Of a stretch of 64,000 nucleotides of DNA, positions 55,916-63,358 are shown in pieces. The stretch lies in NCBI GenBank assembly GCA_964520325.1, contig CAZFOB010000003.1:62001-126000 (forward strand). The letters run 5' to 3'. Under the pieces are notes generated by a model. The model was not told where the DNA came from and made no database searches. It saw only the letters and a program-made list of their open reading frames with translations. The stretch comes from CAZFOB01 sp964520325. GTDB lineage: Bacteria; Actinomycetota; JAICYB01. The position numbers were made by a program, and so were the translations under genes. Each line of letters starts with the position of its first letter. The first letter of the stretch is position 1.

Positions 55916-56211
55916 CGTTGGGCGTCCGCCGCACAACTCGGAGCTGCAACCGACGAGTCATCGTCCTCGCCGCGACCTATGAGTTCGCCGACCTGGGTGT
56001 GACAGCCAACGTCATCAATCCTGGTCCGACGGATACGGGGTGGATGGCCGATGACCAGCTCGCCGAAGTCAGTGGGAGGTCGGCGCGTGGTCGCGTTGGC
56101 GAGCCCGACGATGCCGCGCGTCTCGTCCGATTTCTGTGCTCGGAGGAGGGTGGTTGGGTCAACGGTCAGCTTCTTCACAGCGACTGCGGGTTTCGAGGCG
56201 GATCGGGCTGA
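55912..56211 (+). pseudogene. C-terminal remnant of a short-chain dehydrogenase (SDR)
   Basis: Only the C-terminal third of an SDR is present: AATYEFADLGVTANVINPGPTDTGWM, GRVGEPDDAARLVRFLCSEEGGWVNGQLLHSDCGFRGG. The NAD-binding Gly motif and the YxxxK active site are missing. The homology starts at about 55965, right after the half attC-like site at 55931-55957, so the 5' part was probably lost by a recombination event there. The final GG of the usual SDGGF motif is changed to SDCGF, consistent with decay. Confidence 0.7.
55931..55957 (+). repeat. Half attC-like site
   Basis: GCACAACTCGGAGCTGCAACCGACGAG matches the left arm at 55209 (shared AACTCG, TGCAACCGAC, GAG). No right arm is found downstream, so it appears truncated at the SDR remnant. 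Written here in pieces: GCACAAC, TCGGAGCTG, CAACCGACGAG. Confidence 0.4.
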
Positions 56212-56212
56212 C

Positions 56213-57037
56213 GTGGGGTCGCGGGATGAGCGCGAGATCACGCTCAGAGGCGGCAATTTGCGGCCGGTGGTTCGTGTCGGCGACACCGTCCGCAGACACG
56301 TCGGCGCGTGGACGCCCGTGGTCCATTCCGTGCTTCGGCACCTCGAGAACGTCGGCTTCCGCGGCGCACCGCGAGTGCTCGGGATCGATGAGCGGGGACG
56401 CGAGATCCTCGAGTACATCCCGGGCACCATCGCGTGGGGTCTTGCGCATCGGCGCCTGCTGGGCAACCGCGAGAGCCTCAAGCGCGCGGGACGGCTCCTA
56501 CGCAGCTACCACGACGCGATCACGGGATTCGTCTCACCGACCGATGCGGTCTGGCAGCTTCCCGAGCTCGAACGGGATGCAGATCGGTTCGCCGACGAGC
56601 GAGGAAAGCTCGTCTGTCACAACGATGCGACGGCGTGGAACCTCGTTTGCGGCGAGGACGGTTGGGCGTTCATCGATTGGGATGTGCTGTGTCCGGCGCC
56701 CTTCATCTGGGACATCGCGTTCAGCGCGATCAGCATGGTGCCGATCGCTGAGGACGCCGTGGCGCTTGGGTGGCCGGCAGAGGTGCCGGCCGGTGCCCGG
56801 CTCGTCGCGTTCGCCGATGGCTACGGTCTGCTCGAACGCGACCGCGCGCAACTGCCCGAGGCCATCGTGGCGCGGATCCGAAGCATGTACGAGACCTTGC
56901 AACGGCGCTCACAGAGCGGTGAGGAGCCTTACGTGACCCTCTGGAAGGAAGGCCACGGCACAGCTTGGGCCTCTCTGCTCGCGTTCGCTGAGAAGCAGTA
57001 CGACACGTGGGTCGAGGCGTTGGCCGGACGGACGTGA
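56213..57037 (+). CDS. Aminoglycoside phosphotransferase (APH)-like kinase
   Basis: 274 residues from GTG 56213. A protein-kinase-like fold: ITLRGGNLRPVVRVGDTVRRHVGAWTPVVHSVLRHLENVGFRGAPRVLGIDERGREILEYIPG, catalytic loop LVCHNDATAWNLVC (HND...N) and metal-binding Asp in AFIDWDVLCPAPFIWDIAF. It phosphorylates a small molecule; resistance cannot be claimed from sequence. It starts 1 nt after the SDR remnant stop. Confidence 0.83.
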   Translation: MGSRDEREITLRGGNLRPVVRVGDTVRRHVGAWTPVVHSVLRHLENVGFRGAPRVLGIDERGREILEYIPGTIAWGLAHRRLLGNRESLKRAGRLLRSYHDAITGFVSPTDAVWQLPELERDADRFADERGKLVCHNDATAWNLVCGEDGWAFIDWDVLCPAPFIWDIAFSAISMVPIAEDAVALGWPAEVPAGARLVAFADGYGLLERDRAQLPEAIVARIRSMYETLQRRSQSGEEPYVTLWKEGHGTAWASLLAFAEKQYDTWVEALAGRT

Positions 57038-57087
57038 ATCGGACCGGGAGCAGCAAACGACGTCCTGAGCGCGTCGATCCATCTCTG

Positions 57088-57093
57088 TACGCT
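57088..57093 (+). promoter_or_regulatory. -10 element TACGCT, leaderless promoter of the MFS gene
   Basis: TACGCT ends 7 nt before ATG 57101, identical to the boxes at 31486 and 62738. Confidence 0.6.
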
Positions 57094-57100
57094 TGGTTTC

Positions 57101-58540
57101 ATGTTTGGACTTCGTGCGCGCGTTCTCGCGCACCTCGAGGAGACGGGTCGTTACCCGCGGTGGGTGCTGTGGGTTGCGCTGACGGGGATGTTTGCGACGA
57201 CGTTTCCGGTCACGATCCTCGTCGTCTCGCTCGGTGACATCGCCAAGGACCTCGACACCTCGGAGACGGTGCTTGCGTGGGTGCTCACCGCGCCGATGCT
57301 GGCGTCGGCGGTCGCGCTTCCGGTGCTCGGAAAGATGGGTGATCTCTACGGCCAGCGCCGCGTGTTCATCCTGGGCTTTGCTGGCGCGACGATCGCTTCT
57401 CTGCTCACGGCGCTGGCGTGGAACCCGGGTGCGCTCATCGGATTCCGCACGCTCGCACTCGTGATCGGCGCCGCGACTCAACCGACGTCGATGGCACTCG
57501 TGATCAACGTGTACAAGCCAGAAGAGCGCGTGAAGGCGCTGGGGTGGTGGTCGCTCGTCGCAGCCGGCGGCCCGTCGGTCGGGCTGGTGATCGGCGGACC
57601 GATGATCGACCTGGTCGGTTGGCGTCCGCTGTTCCTGATCCAGGCGGCGCTCGGGTTCATCGTGCTCGTCGCGGCATCCGTCGTCCTGAAGGAAGTCCGC
57701 AAGCACGAGAAGGTCCGCTTCGACGTCGCCGGATCGGCGTGGCTCACGGTCGGGACGGGTGGCTTGCTCGTCCTTCTCAGTCAAGGACCCGACTGGGGGT
57801 GGACGCACCCGGCGTTAGTCGTTTGCGCCCTGCTCGCACCGATCGGTTTTGTCAAGTTCTATCGTGTCGAGCGCGTAGCCGAAGCGCCGCTGATGCCTCT
57901 GCACTACTTCCGCGATCGCAACTTCACCGCGTCGCAGGTGTGCGGTTTGTTCATGGGCGGCGCGTACATGGGTGGGTTCGTGCTCTCACCGTTGCTCGCG
58001 CGGTTCGTGCTCCATTACTCGCTATCGCAGACCGCATTGATCATGGTGCTGCGGCCGCTCACCTTCAGCCTGTCGTCGCCGATCGGAGCACGGCTCGCGA
58101 TGCGTGTGGGTGAGCGGATCAACTCGCTCGTCGGCACCGTGATGATGACTGCGGCGATGGTGTTCTTCGCGTTCTCCGCCTTGCAGGCGTCGCTTCCTCT
58201 GATGGTCGTCGGATTGGTGCTGCAGGGCGTCGGCAACGGTGTCGCCCGTCCGTCGTTGACGGCGGTGCTGACCAACGCCGTCGACGAGAAGGACGTCGGG
58301 GTCGCGTCGGCGTCCAACCGGATGCTCCATCAGATCGGCGCCTCATTCGGTATCGCCGTGCTCACCGCCGTGTACGGCGGGTCCCGCCTCGGCGGCGCGT
58401 TCGCGCGAGCGCACTTCGTCGGAGCGATCTTCGGCGTGCTCTCGGTGTTCGCGGCCGCCTTCGTCCGTGATGAGCGCAAGAAGGCCAGGGAGATGGTGTT
58501 CGAGCCCGCCGTGCTGAGCGCGGCCGATCCCGAGCCCTAG
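57101..58540 (+). CDS. MFS drug:H+ antiporter-like transporter (DHA2/EmrB-QacA type)
   Basis: 479 residues with about 14 membrane segments. Motifs: WVALTGMFATTFPVTILVVSLGDIAKDLDTSETVLAWVLTAPMLASAVALPVLGKMGDLYGQRRVFILG (motif A variant GKMGDLYGQRR), GAATQPTSMALVINVYKPEERVKALGWW and a C-terminal half with GGAYMGGFVLSPLLARF and GVGNGVARPSLTAVLTNAV. It exports small molecules with proton exchange; the substrate is unknown. The TACGCT box supports ATG 57101. A hairpin (GCCGTT/AACGGC near 58558-58577) may end the transcript. Confidence 0.88.
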   Translation: MFGLRARVLAHLEETGRYPRWVLWVALTGMFATTFPVTILVVSLGDIAKDLDTSETVLAWVLTAPMLASAVALPVLGKMGDLYGQRRVFILGFAGATIASLLTALAWNPGALIGFRTLALVIGAATQPTSMALVINVYKPEERVKALGWWSLVAAGGPSVGLVIGGPMIDLVGWRPLFLIQAALGFIVLVAASVVLKEVRKHEKVRFDVAGSAWLTVGTGGLLVLLSQGPDWGWTHPALVVCALLAPIGFVKFYRVERVAEAPLMPLHYFRDRNFTASQVCGLFMGGAYMGGFVLSPLLARFVLHYSLSQTALIMVLRPLTFSLSSPIGARLAMRVGERINSLVGTVMMTAAMVFFAFSALQASLPLMVVGLVLQGVGNGVARPSLTAVLTNAVDEKDVGVASASNRMLHQIGASFGIAVLTAVYGGSRLGGAFARAHFVGAIFGVLSVFAAAFVRDERKKAREMVFEPAVLSAADPEP

Positions 58541-58586
58541 CACTAGCACCGCGCGTGCCGTTGACCGACGAACGGCGCGGGCGCAT

Positions 58587-58603
58587 ACTGACCACAGGTC
58601 AGT
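58587..58603 (+). promoter_or_regulatory. Palindrome ACTGACC-ACA-GGTCAGT
   Basis: Perfect 7-bp arms between the MFS and Rieske genes, 29 nt before GTG 58632. A candidate repressor operator for the Rieske gene; no regulator gene is adjacent. Confidence 0.5.
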
Positions 58604-58631
58604 TGTTCACGTTACGAGGGGGTGATCCTCG

Positions 58632-59185
58632 GTGAACGATCACGTCGAGCTCGATCGGCGCAGGTTCCTCAATCGGCCGCGCTGTCCGTGTTCGCGGTCG
58701 CGTTCGGTGGTGGCTCGATCGCATTCCTGTGGCCGGAGGTACGCAAGGGTTTCGGCGCGAAGATCGTGGTCGGAAAGCTCACCGACATCCTTGCGACGAT
58801 CGACGAGCACGGCCGCCACTACGACCATGTCGGAAGGTTCTATCTCGTGCGGTACGAGGTCAACGATCCCGACGGGTTCTACGCGAGAGCAGGCGTGGTG
58901 GCGGGCGGGATCATGGCGCTGTACCAGAAGTGTTCGCACCTGGGACGCCGGACGCCGTATTGCAAGTCGTCGGGGTGGTTCGAATGCCCATGCCACGGAG
59001 CCAGGTTCAACGGCGCGGGCGAGGTGATGAACGGGCCTGCTCCGGCGAGCCTGTGGCGATTCCCGATCGAGATCCAAGCGGATGGCAACGTGGTCGTCGA
59101 CACGTTGCGACCGATTGCACAAACGCCGTGGGGGTACGACACGATCGGACTACAGCCGAAGGGTGCGTTCTGCATATCTGACTGA
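58632..59185 (+). pseudogene. Rieske [2Fe-2S] protein with Tat-like start, apparent frameshift
   Basis: The GTG 58632 frame (ribosome site GAGGGGG) reads VNDHVELDRRRFLN, a twin-arginine motif, but then turns into nonsense. A different frame supplies the expected hydrophobic h-region and mature protein: SAALSVFAVAFGGGSIAFLWPEVRKGF, then YQKCSHLGRRTPYCKSSGWFECPCHGARFNGAGEVMNGPAPASLW, a full Rieske site (CSH...CPCH). The shift is near 58670. Either the gene is broken or the assembly has an indel. Alternatively translation starts at GTG 58622 in the mature frame, which lacks RR-F-x and has a poor ribosome site. Function would be an exported electron-transfer protein. Confidence 0.6.
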
Positions 59186-59189
59186 CCCG

Positions 59190-59639
59190 TTAGTTCGTGC
59201 GGAACGCGCGGGTGTTCGCGACCATGTCGTGCCAGGTGCGATTCTCGTCGTCGAACGCAGCCCAGATGTAGCCGAGGCCGAGCGGGATCCCAGAGACGAT
59301 CGCCATACCGGCGCGCGCAGCTGCAGTGCCGAGATCGACCGCACTGCCATCGGGACGCGCGATGCGGATGCCGCACGCCATCTTTCCGAGCGTACGGCCG
59401 TCGTTGTACGCGAGCATGAGCCAGTGGTAGAGGAAGCCGATGACGATGCCGCTGCCGTTGCGCCCTCCGAGGACGAAGCTGGGGACCGCGAGGATGAGGC
59501 CGTCGAGGATCAGCGCAGCGAACCTGATCCAGAAGCCGGCGAATGAGGAGGTCGGACGCACCGCATTGGCCTGACCGCATTGCGGACATGCAACAGCCAA
59601 CTCGGAGATCTCGTGTCCGCAGTTCGCGCAGAATGCCAT
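59190..59639 (-). CDS. Zinc-ribbon RDD-family membrane protein
   Basis: 149 residues: an N-terminal zinc ribbon (FCANCGHEISELAVACPQCGQ) then an RDD domain with FAGFWIRFAALILDGLILAVPSFVLGG, LAYNDGRTLGKMACGIRIARPDG and a final membrane segment, ending FDDENRTWHDMVANTRAF. RDD proteins are often transport-related but poorly known. It follows a zinc-ribbon DUF4190 gene by 3 nt and is the last gene of a four-gene minus-strand unit. Confidence 0.85.
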   Translation of the reverse strand: MAFCANCGHEISELAVACPQCGQANAVRPTSSFAGFWIRFAALILDGLILAVPSFVLGGRNGSGIVIGFLYHWLMLAYNDGRTLGKMACGIRIARPDGSAVDLGTAAARAGMAIVSGIPLGLGYIWAAFDDENRTWHDMVANTRAFRTN

Positions 59640-59642
59640 GGC

Positions 59643-60032
59643 TCAGCGGAGCATAGCGGTTGCGTCGAAGTCGATCGCCGGGTCGATGCCGGGCCCGCTC
59701 ACCACGAAGACGAGCGCGAGGATGATGGCGACGGCCGCGAGCACCGCGATGCCCACCCCGATCCAGCCGAGTATCACGCCGGCCTTGGCCATCCCATCGC
59801 CGTCGAGCATCGGATCCGAACGGATCTTCGCTCGGGCCTGGGTGCCGAGGATGATCGCGACGATGCTCGGCACGAGGGGACAGACGACGAATCCGGCGAT
59901 GCCGAGGATGAGCGAAGCGATGGCCGTGCCTTCGGTGCGTTTGACCGGTGTCGTGAGTTGCGGGTGACCACAATTCGCGCACGCGGCTGCGCCGTCGGCG
60001 ACTTCTCCGCCGCAATGGGTGCAGAACGCCAT
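59643..60032 (-). CDS. Zinc-ribbon DUF4190 membrane protein (paralogue A)
   Basis: 129 residues: zinc ribbon FCTHCGGEVADGAAACANCGHP, then two membrane helices in DUF4190 form, TAIASLILGIAGFVVCPLVPSIVAIILGTQARAKIRSDPMLDGDGMAKAGVILGWIGVGIAVLAAVAIIL. Function unknown. It is closely similar to the protein at 60450-60818. Confidence 0.85.
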   Translation of the reverse strand: MAFCTHCGGEVADGAAACANCGHPQLTTPVKRTEGTAIASLILGIAGFVVCPLVPSIVAIILGTQARAKIRSDPMLDGDGMAKAGVILGWIGVGIAVLAAVAIILALVFVVSGPGIDPAIDFDATAMLR

Positions 60033-60045
60033 CAGCCGACACCCC

Positions 60046-60447
60046 TCATCTGAAAACCACGGCTTGGCGGACCCACGTGACCAGGAAGGCTCCAGCCACG
60101 ATCCACGGCGCGTACGGGATCCGGACGATCCGGTCGACCAGTGCGGGACGCGACTCGGTCCGGCGTGCCACGACGAGGCTGGCGATCGCGATCACGCAGG
60201 CGAGGAAGCACAGGGGGCCGAGCGGGTGAAGCGCGAAGGCGTGCGCGAGATCGCCGCCGGCGAGCGCGACGAAGCTCCGCGTCATGCCCGTCAACGGAGA
60301 CGGCAGGCCCGCAACGACGAGCAGCGCGGGTGGCATCGGCGGGATGCCGAAGGTCGCGAACGCAAATGCGCACATCAGCAGCGCAGCGCCGAGGACGCCG
60401 AACGAGGTGTCGGCGATGCGTATGCGTGCCGCCGCCGGCGCGATCAT
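60046..60447 (-). CDS. DUF2752 membrane protein
   Basis: 133 residues from ATG 60447. DUF2752 signature GLPSPLTGMTRSFVALAGGDLAHAFALHPLGP between membrane helices (VLGAALLMCAFAFATFGIPPMPPALLVVA; LCFLACVIAIASLVV; YAPWIVAGAFLVTWVRQ). The Cys usually in CPxCGxTR is replaced (PSPLTGMTR). Function unknown; it sits between the two DUF4190 paralogues. Confidence 0.8.
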   Translation of the reverse strand: MIAPAAARIRIADTSFGVLGAALLMCAFAFATFGIPPMPPALLVVAGLPSPLTGMTRSFVALAGGDLAHAFALHPLGPLCFLACVIAIASLVVARRTESRPALVDRIVRIPYAPWIVAGAFLVTWVRQAVVFR

Positions 60448-60449
60448 GG

Positions 60450-60818
60450 TTATCCGAACTGCCCGGCGCCGATGGAGAACGCGATCGAGAGGATGAAGAA
60501 GATCAACCCAACCGCGCCGAGCCCGACGCCGATCCATCCGAGGATCACTCCGGCCTTGGCCATCCCGTCGCCTTCAAGCGTTGGGTCGGCTGCTATCCGC
60601 TTTTTCGCCTGGCCTCCGAGGATGATCGCGATGATGCTGCACACGAGCGGGCAGACCACGATCCCGGCGATACCGAGCACGAGCGAGGCCACGGCCTGGC
60701 CGTCGGTCCGGCGGGCGCCGCCGGCCCCCATGGACACGGCCTGCTGAGGGCGGCCACAGTTCGGACAGCTGGCTGCTTCGGGGGCACACAGCGTGCCGCA
60801 ACTCGCGCAGTAGGGCAT
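60450..60818 (-). CDS. Zinc-ribbon DUF4190 membrane protein (paralogue B)
   Basis: 122 residues: YCASCGTLCAPEAASCPNCGRPQQ zinc ribbon, then QAVASLVLGIAGIVVCPLVCSIIAIILGGQAKKRIAADPTLEGDGMAKAGVILGWIGVGLGAVGLIFFILSIAF. It shares the CPLV-SI-AIILG and DGDGMAKAGVILGWIGVG blocks with paralogue A. First gene of the minus-strand unit; AGGGAGGG precedes ATG 60818. Divergent from dut. Confidence 0.85.
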   Translation of the reverse strand: MPYCASCGTLCAPEAASCPNCGRPQQAVSMGAGGARRTDGQAVASLVLGIAGIVVCPLVCSIIAIILGGQAKKRIAADPTLEGDGMAKAGVILGWIGVGLGAVGLIFFILSIAFSIGAGQFG

Positions 60819-60894
60819 CGTCCCTCCCTTGGTTTCTGCCTAGTGTGGTGGCGGGGGCCATCGAAGGCAATCGTCCGTTGTCGGTTCACGAAGG

Positions 60895-60900
60895 TAGGGT
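60895..60900 (+). promoter_or_regulatory. -10 element TAGGGT before dut
   Basis: TAGGGT ends 5 nt before GTG 60906. Confidence 0.4.
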
Positions 60901-60905
60901 GCCGC

Positions 60906-61340
60906 GTGCCCAACCTGCTCGTCCGGCGACTCGACCCCGGCCTTCCCCTCCCGAGGTACGCCAACCCCGGTGACGCCGGGCTCGATCTCTACGCGGCAGA
61001 AGATCTCACATTGGCTCCCGGCGAGCGCGCGGTGGTGGGCTCGGGCATCGCGATCGCGGTTCCCGAAGGATTCGTGGGGCTGACGACTCCGCGGTCGGGC
61101 TCCGCAGCCCGCCATGGACTGTCGATCGTCAACACCCCTGGCGTCATCGACTCCGGTTATCGCGGCGAGGTGAAGCTCATCCTGATCAACCTCGACCGCA
61201 CCGATGCCGTCGAGGTCAAACGCGGCGATCGCATCGCGCAGCTCGTCATCGTCCCCGTGAGCTCGGTCGAGATCGTGGAAGCCGACGAGTTGCCGTCATC
61301 GGAGCGTGGCGAGGGCGGGCTCGGTTCGACGGGGCGCTGA
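60906..61340 (+). CDS. dut: Deoxyuridine 5'-triphosphate nucleotidohydrolase (dUTPase)
   Basis: 144 residues from GTG 60906. Trimeric dUTPase motifs in order: GDAGLDLYA (1), PRSGSAARHG (2), NTPGVIDSGYRGEVKLILIN (3, with catalytic Asp and Tyr), RGDRIAQLVI (4) and RGEGGLGSTGR (5). It removes dUTP and makes dUMP. The frame is open far upstream but overlaps the divergent operon. Confidence 0.95.
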   Translation: MPNLLVRRLDPGLPLPRYANPGDAGLDLYAAEDLTLAPGERAVVGSGIAIAVPEGFVGLTTPRSGSAARHGLSIVNTPGVIDSGYRGEVKLILINLDRTDAVEVKRGDRIAQLVIVPVSSVEIVEADELPSSERGEGGLGSTGR

Positions 61341-61419
61341 GCAGGACGTTTGCGTTGGTCGGGCGTCTTCGATAGTGCGGCGCCTTTCTAAGAGAATGGA
61401 CTGTGCCCGGGTGGTCGGC

Positions 61420-61425
61420 TAGTTT
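61420..61425 (+). promoter_or_regulatory. -10 element TAGTTT, leaderless promoter of the DUF3048 gene
   Basis: TAGTTT ends 7 nt before ATG 61433. Confidence 0.5.
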
Positions 61426-61432
61426 TCCGCCG

Positions 61433-62479
61433 ATGTTCCGCGCGACCCCACCACTCCTGCGTCTTGCCCTGCTCGCCTTCTTACTGTCGGCGTGCACGTC
61501 CGCCCACGGCTTCGAGCTGTCGCGTGTTCAACGCAAGGATGTGCGCGTGCTGCCGGGCGCCGACGGGTTCGTCAATCCGCTGACCGGCGTCGTGTCGTAC
61601 ACCCCGCAGGATTGGCAGCGGCGTCCGGTGCTTGCGATCAAGGTCGGCAACTCGTCCGCGGAGCGTCCGCAGGCCGGACTCGATCGCGCCGACGTGATCT
61701 ACGAAGAGCTCGTCGAAGGCGGGCTGACGCGTTTCCTCGCGCTGTACTCCACCAACGACTCTCCGCGCGTCGGACCGGTGCGTAGCGTCCGGACCGTCGA
61801 CCACAAGATCGTGCAACCGCTGGCACCGCTGTTCGCGTATTCCGGCGGTGTGGCTCCCGTCGTTGGGGAGTTGCGAGAAACACCGGGAGTCACCGACGTC
61901 GGCGCCGATCGCGCGACCGGTGCCTACCGGCGCGACGGCAACCGCAAGGCGCCGTACAACCTGTACACCTCGACCGACCAGCTCTGGTCTGGACGAAGCG
62001 GCGCTCCGCCGAAGCCGCAGTTCAACTTTCTGAACACCTCAGAGGACGCATCGTCGGGAGGCGAGGAAGCTGCGAACGAAGTGAAGATCGCGTTCGCCGG
62101 CAACGGCTCGCCGGCTCGGTTCGTGTATGACGGCAAGACCGGTGTCTACGAGCGGTTCATCGGTGAAGCGCCGCATCAGGTCGAGGCGGCGGGAGGTGGA
62201 ACGCAACTCGCGGTGCGCAACGTCCTCGTGCAGATCGTGAACGTCTCGCAGGGGTCGACGATCGACCGCGCCGGTGAGCGTTCGTCCGACATCCACATGA
62301 TCGGAAGCGGCTCGGCTGTACTGTTCCGGGGTGGACGGGCGATACGCGGGAGGTGGGAGCGCAGCTCCGTCGGCGAGCCAACGCGATTCATCGATTCCTC
62401 CGGTGCGCCGCTCAAGCTTGCGCCAGGGGCCACGATGGTTGAGCTCTTGCCGCAAGGCCGCGAGATCTTCGTCAGCTGA
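61433..62479 (+). CDS. DUF3048 lipoprotein (YerB-like)
   Basis: 348 residues from ATG 61433; an in-frame GTG at 61403 is less likely given the TAGTTT box. Lipoprotein signal PLLRLALLAFLLSAC with lipobox LSAC. DUF3048: NPLTGVVSYTPQDWQRRPVLAIKVGNSSAERPQAGLDRADVIYEELVEGGLTRFLALYSTNDSPRVGPVRSVRTVDHKIVQPL and a C-terminal VLFRGGRAIRGRWERSSVGEPTRFIDSSGAPLKLAPGATMVELLP. An envelope protein of unknown function. Confidence 0.9.
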   Translation: MFRATPPLLRLALLAFLLSACTSAHGFELSRVQRKDVRVLPGADGFVNPLTGVVSYTPQDWQRRPVLAIKVGNSSAERPQAGLDRADVIYEELVEGGLTRFLALYSTNDSPRVGPVRSVRTVDHKIVQPLAPLFAYSGGVAPVVGELRETPGVTDVGADRATGAYRRDGNRKAPYNLYTSTDQLWSGRSGAPPKPQFNFLNTSEDASSGGEEAANEVKIAFAGNGSPARFVYDGKTGVYERFIGEAPHQVEAAGGGTQLAVRNVLVQIVNVSQGSTIDRAGERSSDIHMIGSGSAVLFRGGRAIRGRWERSSVGEPTRFIDSSGAPLKLAPGATMVELLPQGREIFVS

Positions 62480-62499
62480 GCTCGATCACCGAAGCGGCA

Positions 62500-62754
62500 T
62501 TGGTGGTCGTCCGTCGCTCGCTCGAGCTCGCGGGGGCCGATCCCAACCAGATGGGGGTGCGTCTGCGGATGGCCGGCGGCGCCGTCCGGCCGCAGTTCGT
62601 CGCGGAACCGCTGGAGGGAGATGAGATCGTCGAGGAAGGTGGCGTGCGCGTCTTCATCGCGCGCAGCATCATCGACGAGCACGGTGAGGTCGAGATCGAC
62701 GTGACCACCGAGCACGAGTCACTGATGATCAGGCCTGTACGCTCAACGTCATGA
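62500..62754 (+). CDS. Small HesB/IscA-like protein
   Basis: 84 residues from TTG 62500. The pattern is that of the IscA/HesB fold: VVVRRSLELAGADPNQMGVRLRMAGGAVRPQFVAEPLEGDEIVEEGGVRVFIARSIIDEHGEVEIDV. The cysteines that bind Fe or a cluster in IscA are absent, so a direct Fe-S role is doubtful. The frame continues upstream as SSITEAAL, matching the family N-terminus (compare LTEAA), back to a CTG at 62476 that overlaps the DUF3048 stop; this may be the real start. Confidence 0.65.
   Translation: MVVVRRSLELAGADPNQMGVRLRMAGGAVRPQFVAEPLEGDEIVEEGGVRVFIARSIIDEHGEVEIDVTTEHESLMIRPVRSTS
62738..62743 (+). promoter_or_regulatory. -10 element TACGCT, leaderless promoter of the DUF3151 gene
   Basis: TACGCT ends 7 nt before ATG 62751. 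Confidence 0.6.
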
Positions 62755-63188
62755 CTGAATCGGTTGCGCTCAATCCACCGCGCCCCGAGGTTCGCGTGGC
62801 GCTCGAAGCGGCGTCCTCACCCGACGACCTCCGTGCCGTCGTCGTCATCGATCCGATGTGCATGGAAGCATGGGCGCGTTTGGGTCAGGTCGCCTACGAC
62901 GAAGGCGACGACGTCGCTTCGTACGCCTTCTGCCGGGTGGGCTACCACCGCGGACTCGATCTGCTGCGTTCGGTGGGCTGGCGTCCCGACGTCCAGGTGC
63001 ACTGGAGGGACGAAGACAACCGTGGGTTCCTGACGGCGCTCTACGGCTTGATGCGCGCGGCCGCGGCCATCGGTGAGGGTGTTGAGGGTCGGCGCTGTCG
63101 CGAGTTCCTGCTGCAGCTCGATCCGTCCGACGCCTTGGACGTCGGAGGCATCGCACCCAAGGACCTCAGCCGCCGGCTGCCGGCGTAG
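62751..63188 (+). CDS. DUF3151 protein
   Basis: 145 residues, an actinobacterial conserved protein: PPRPEVRVALEAASSPDDLRAVVVIDPMCMEAWARLGQVAYDEGDDVASYAFCRVGYHRGLDLLRSVGWR and a C-terminal GFLTALYGLMRAAAAIGEGVEGRRCREFLLQLDP. The repeat-like helices resemble a short TPR. Cytosolic; function unknown. ATG 62751 is set by the TACGCT box. Confidence 0.88.
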   Translation: MTESVALNPPRPEVRVALEAASSPDDLRAVVVIDPMCMEAWARLGQVAYDEGDDVASYAFCRVGYHRGLDLLRSVGWRPDVQVHWRDEDNRGFLTALYGLMRAAAAIGEGVEGRRCREFLLQLDPSDALDVGGIAPKDLSRRLPA

Positions 63189-63197
63189 CTTTCCGAC

Positions 63198-63358
63198 TCA
63201 AAGGCAGTCGCGATCCGTGACGCCGCGCTCGGCTTGCTCGACGAACTTGCGGTAGAGGTTGATCGGCGCCGCATGGATGCACAGGTCGTTGGTGGTGAGC
63301 GCCCCGCCGGTGGGGCGAGCGCGAGTGCGGCGAGCACGAAGATGGGCCAACGTTTCAT
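63198..63358 (-). pseudogene. Small secreted protein gene, apparent frameshift
   Basis: ATG 63358 opens a signal-peptide-like MKRWPIFVLAALALAPPAG. The mature-looking sequence GGALTTNDLCIHAAPINLYRKFVEQAERGVTDRDCL, ending at TGA 63198-63200, is in another frame; in the signal frame the remainder is low-complexity. An indel near 63315 would join them. The start overlaps the stop of the upstream hydrolase (ATGA). No family recognised. Confidence 0.4.

Noticed and set aside
56213..57037. Calling the APH-like protein an antibiotic-resistance determinant.
   Set aside because: The fold also covers choline, homoserine and other small-molecule kinases; nothing in the sequence fixes the substrate.
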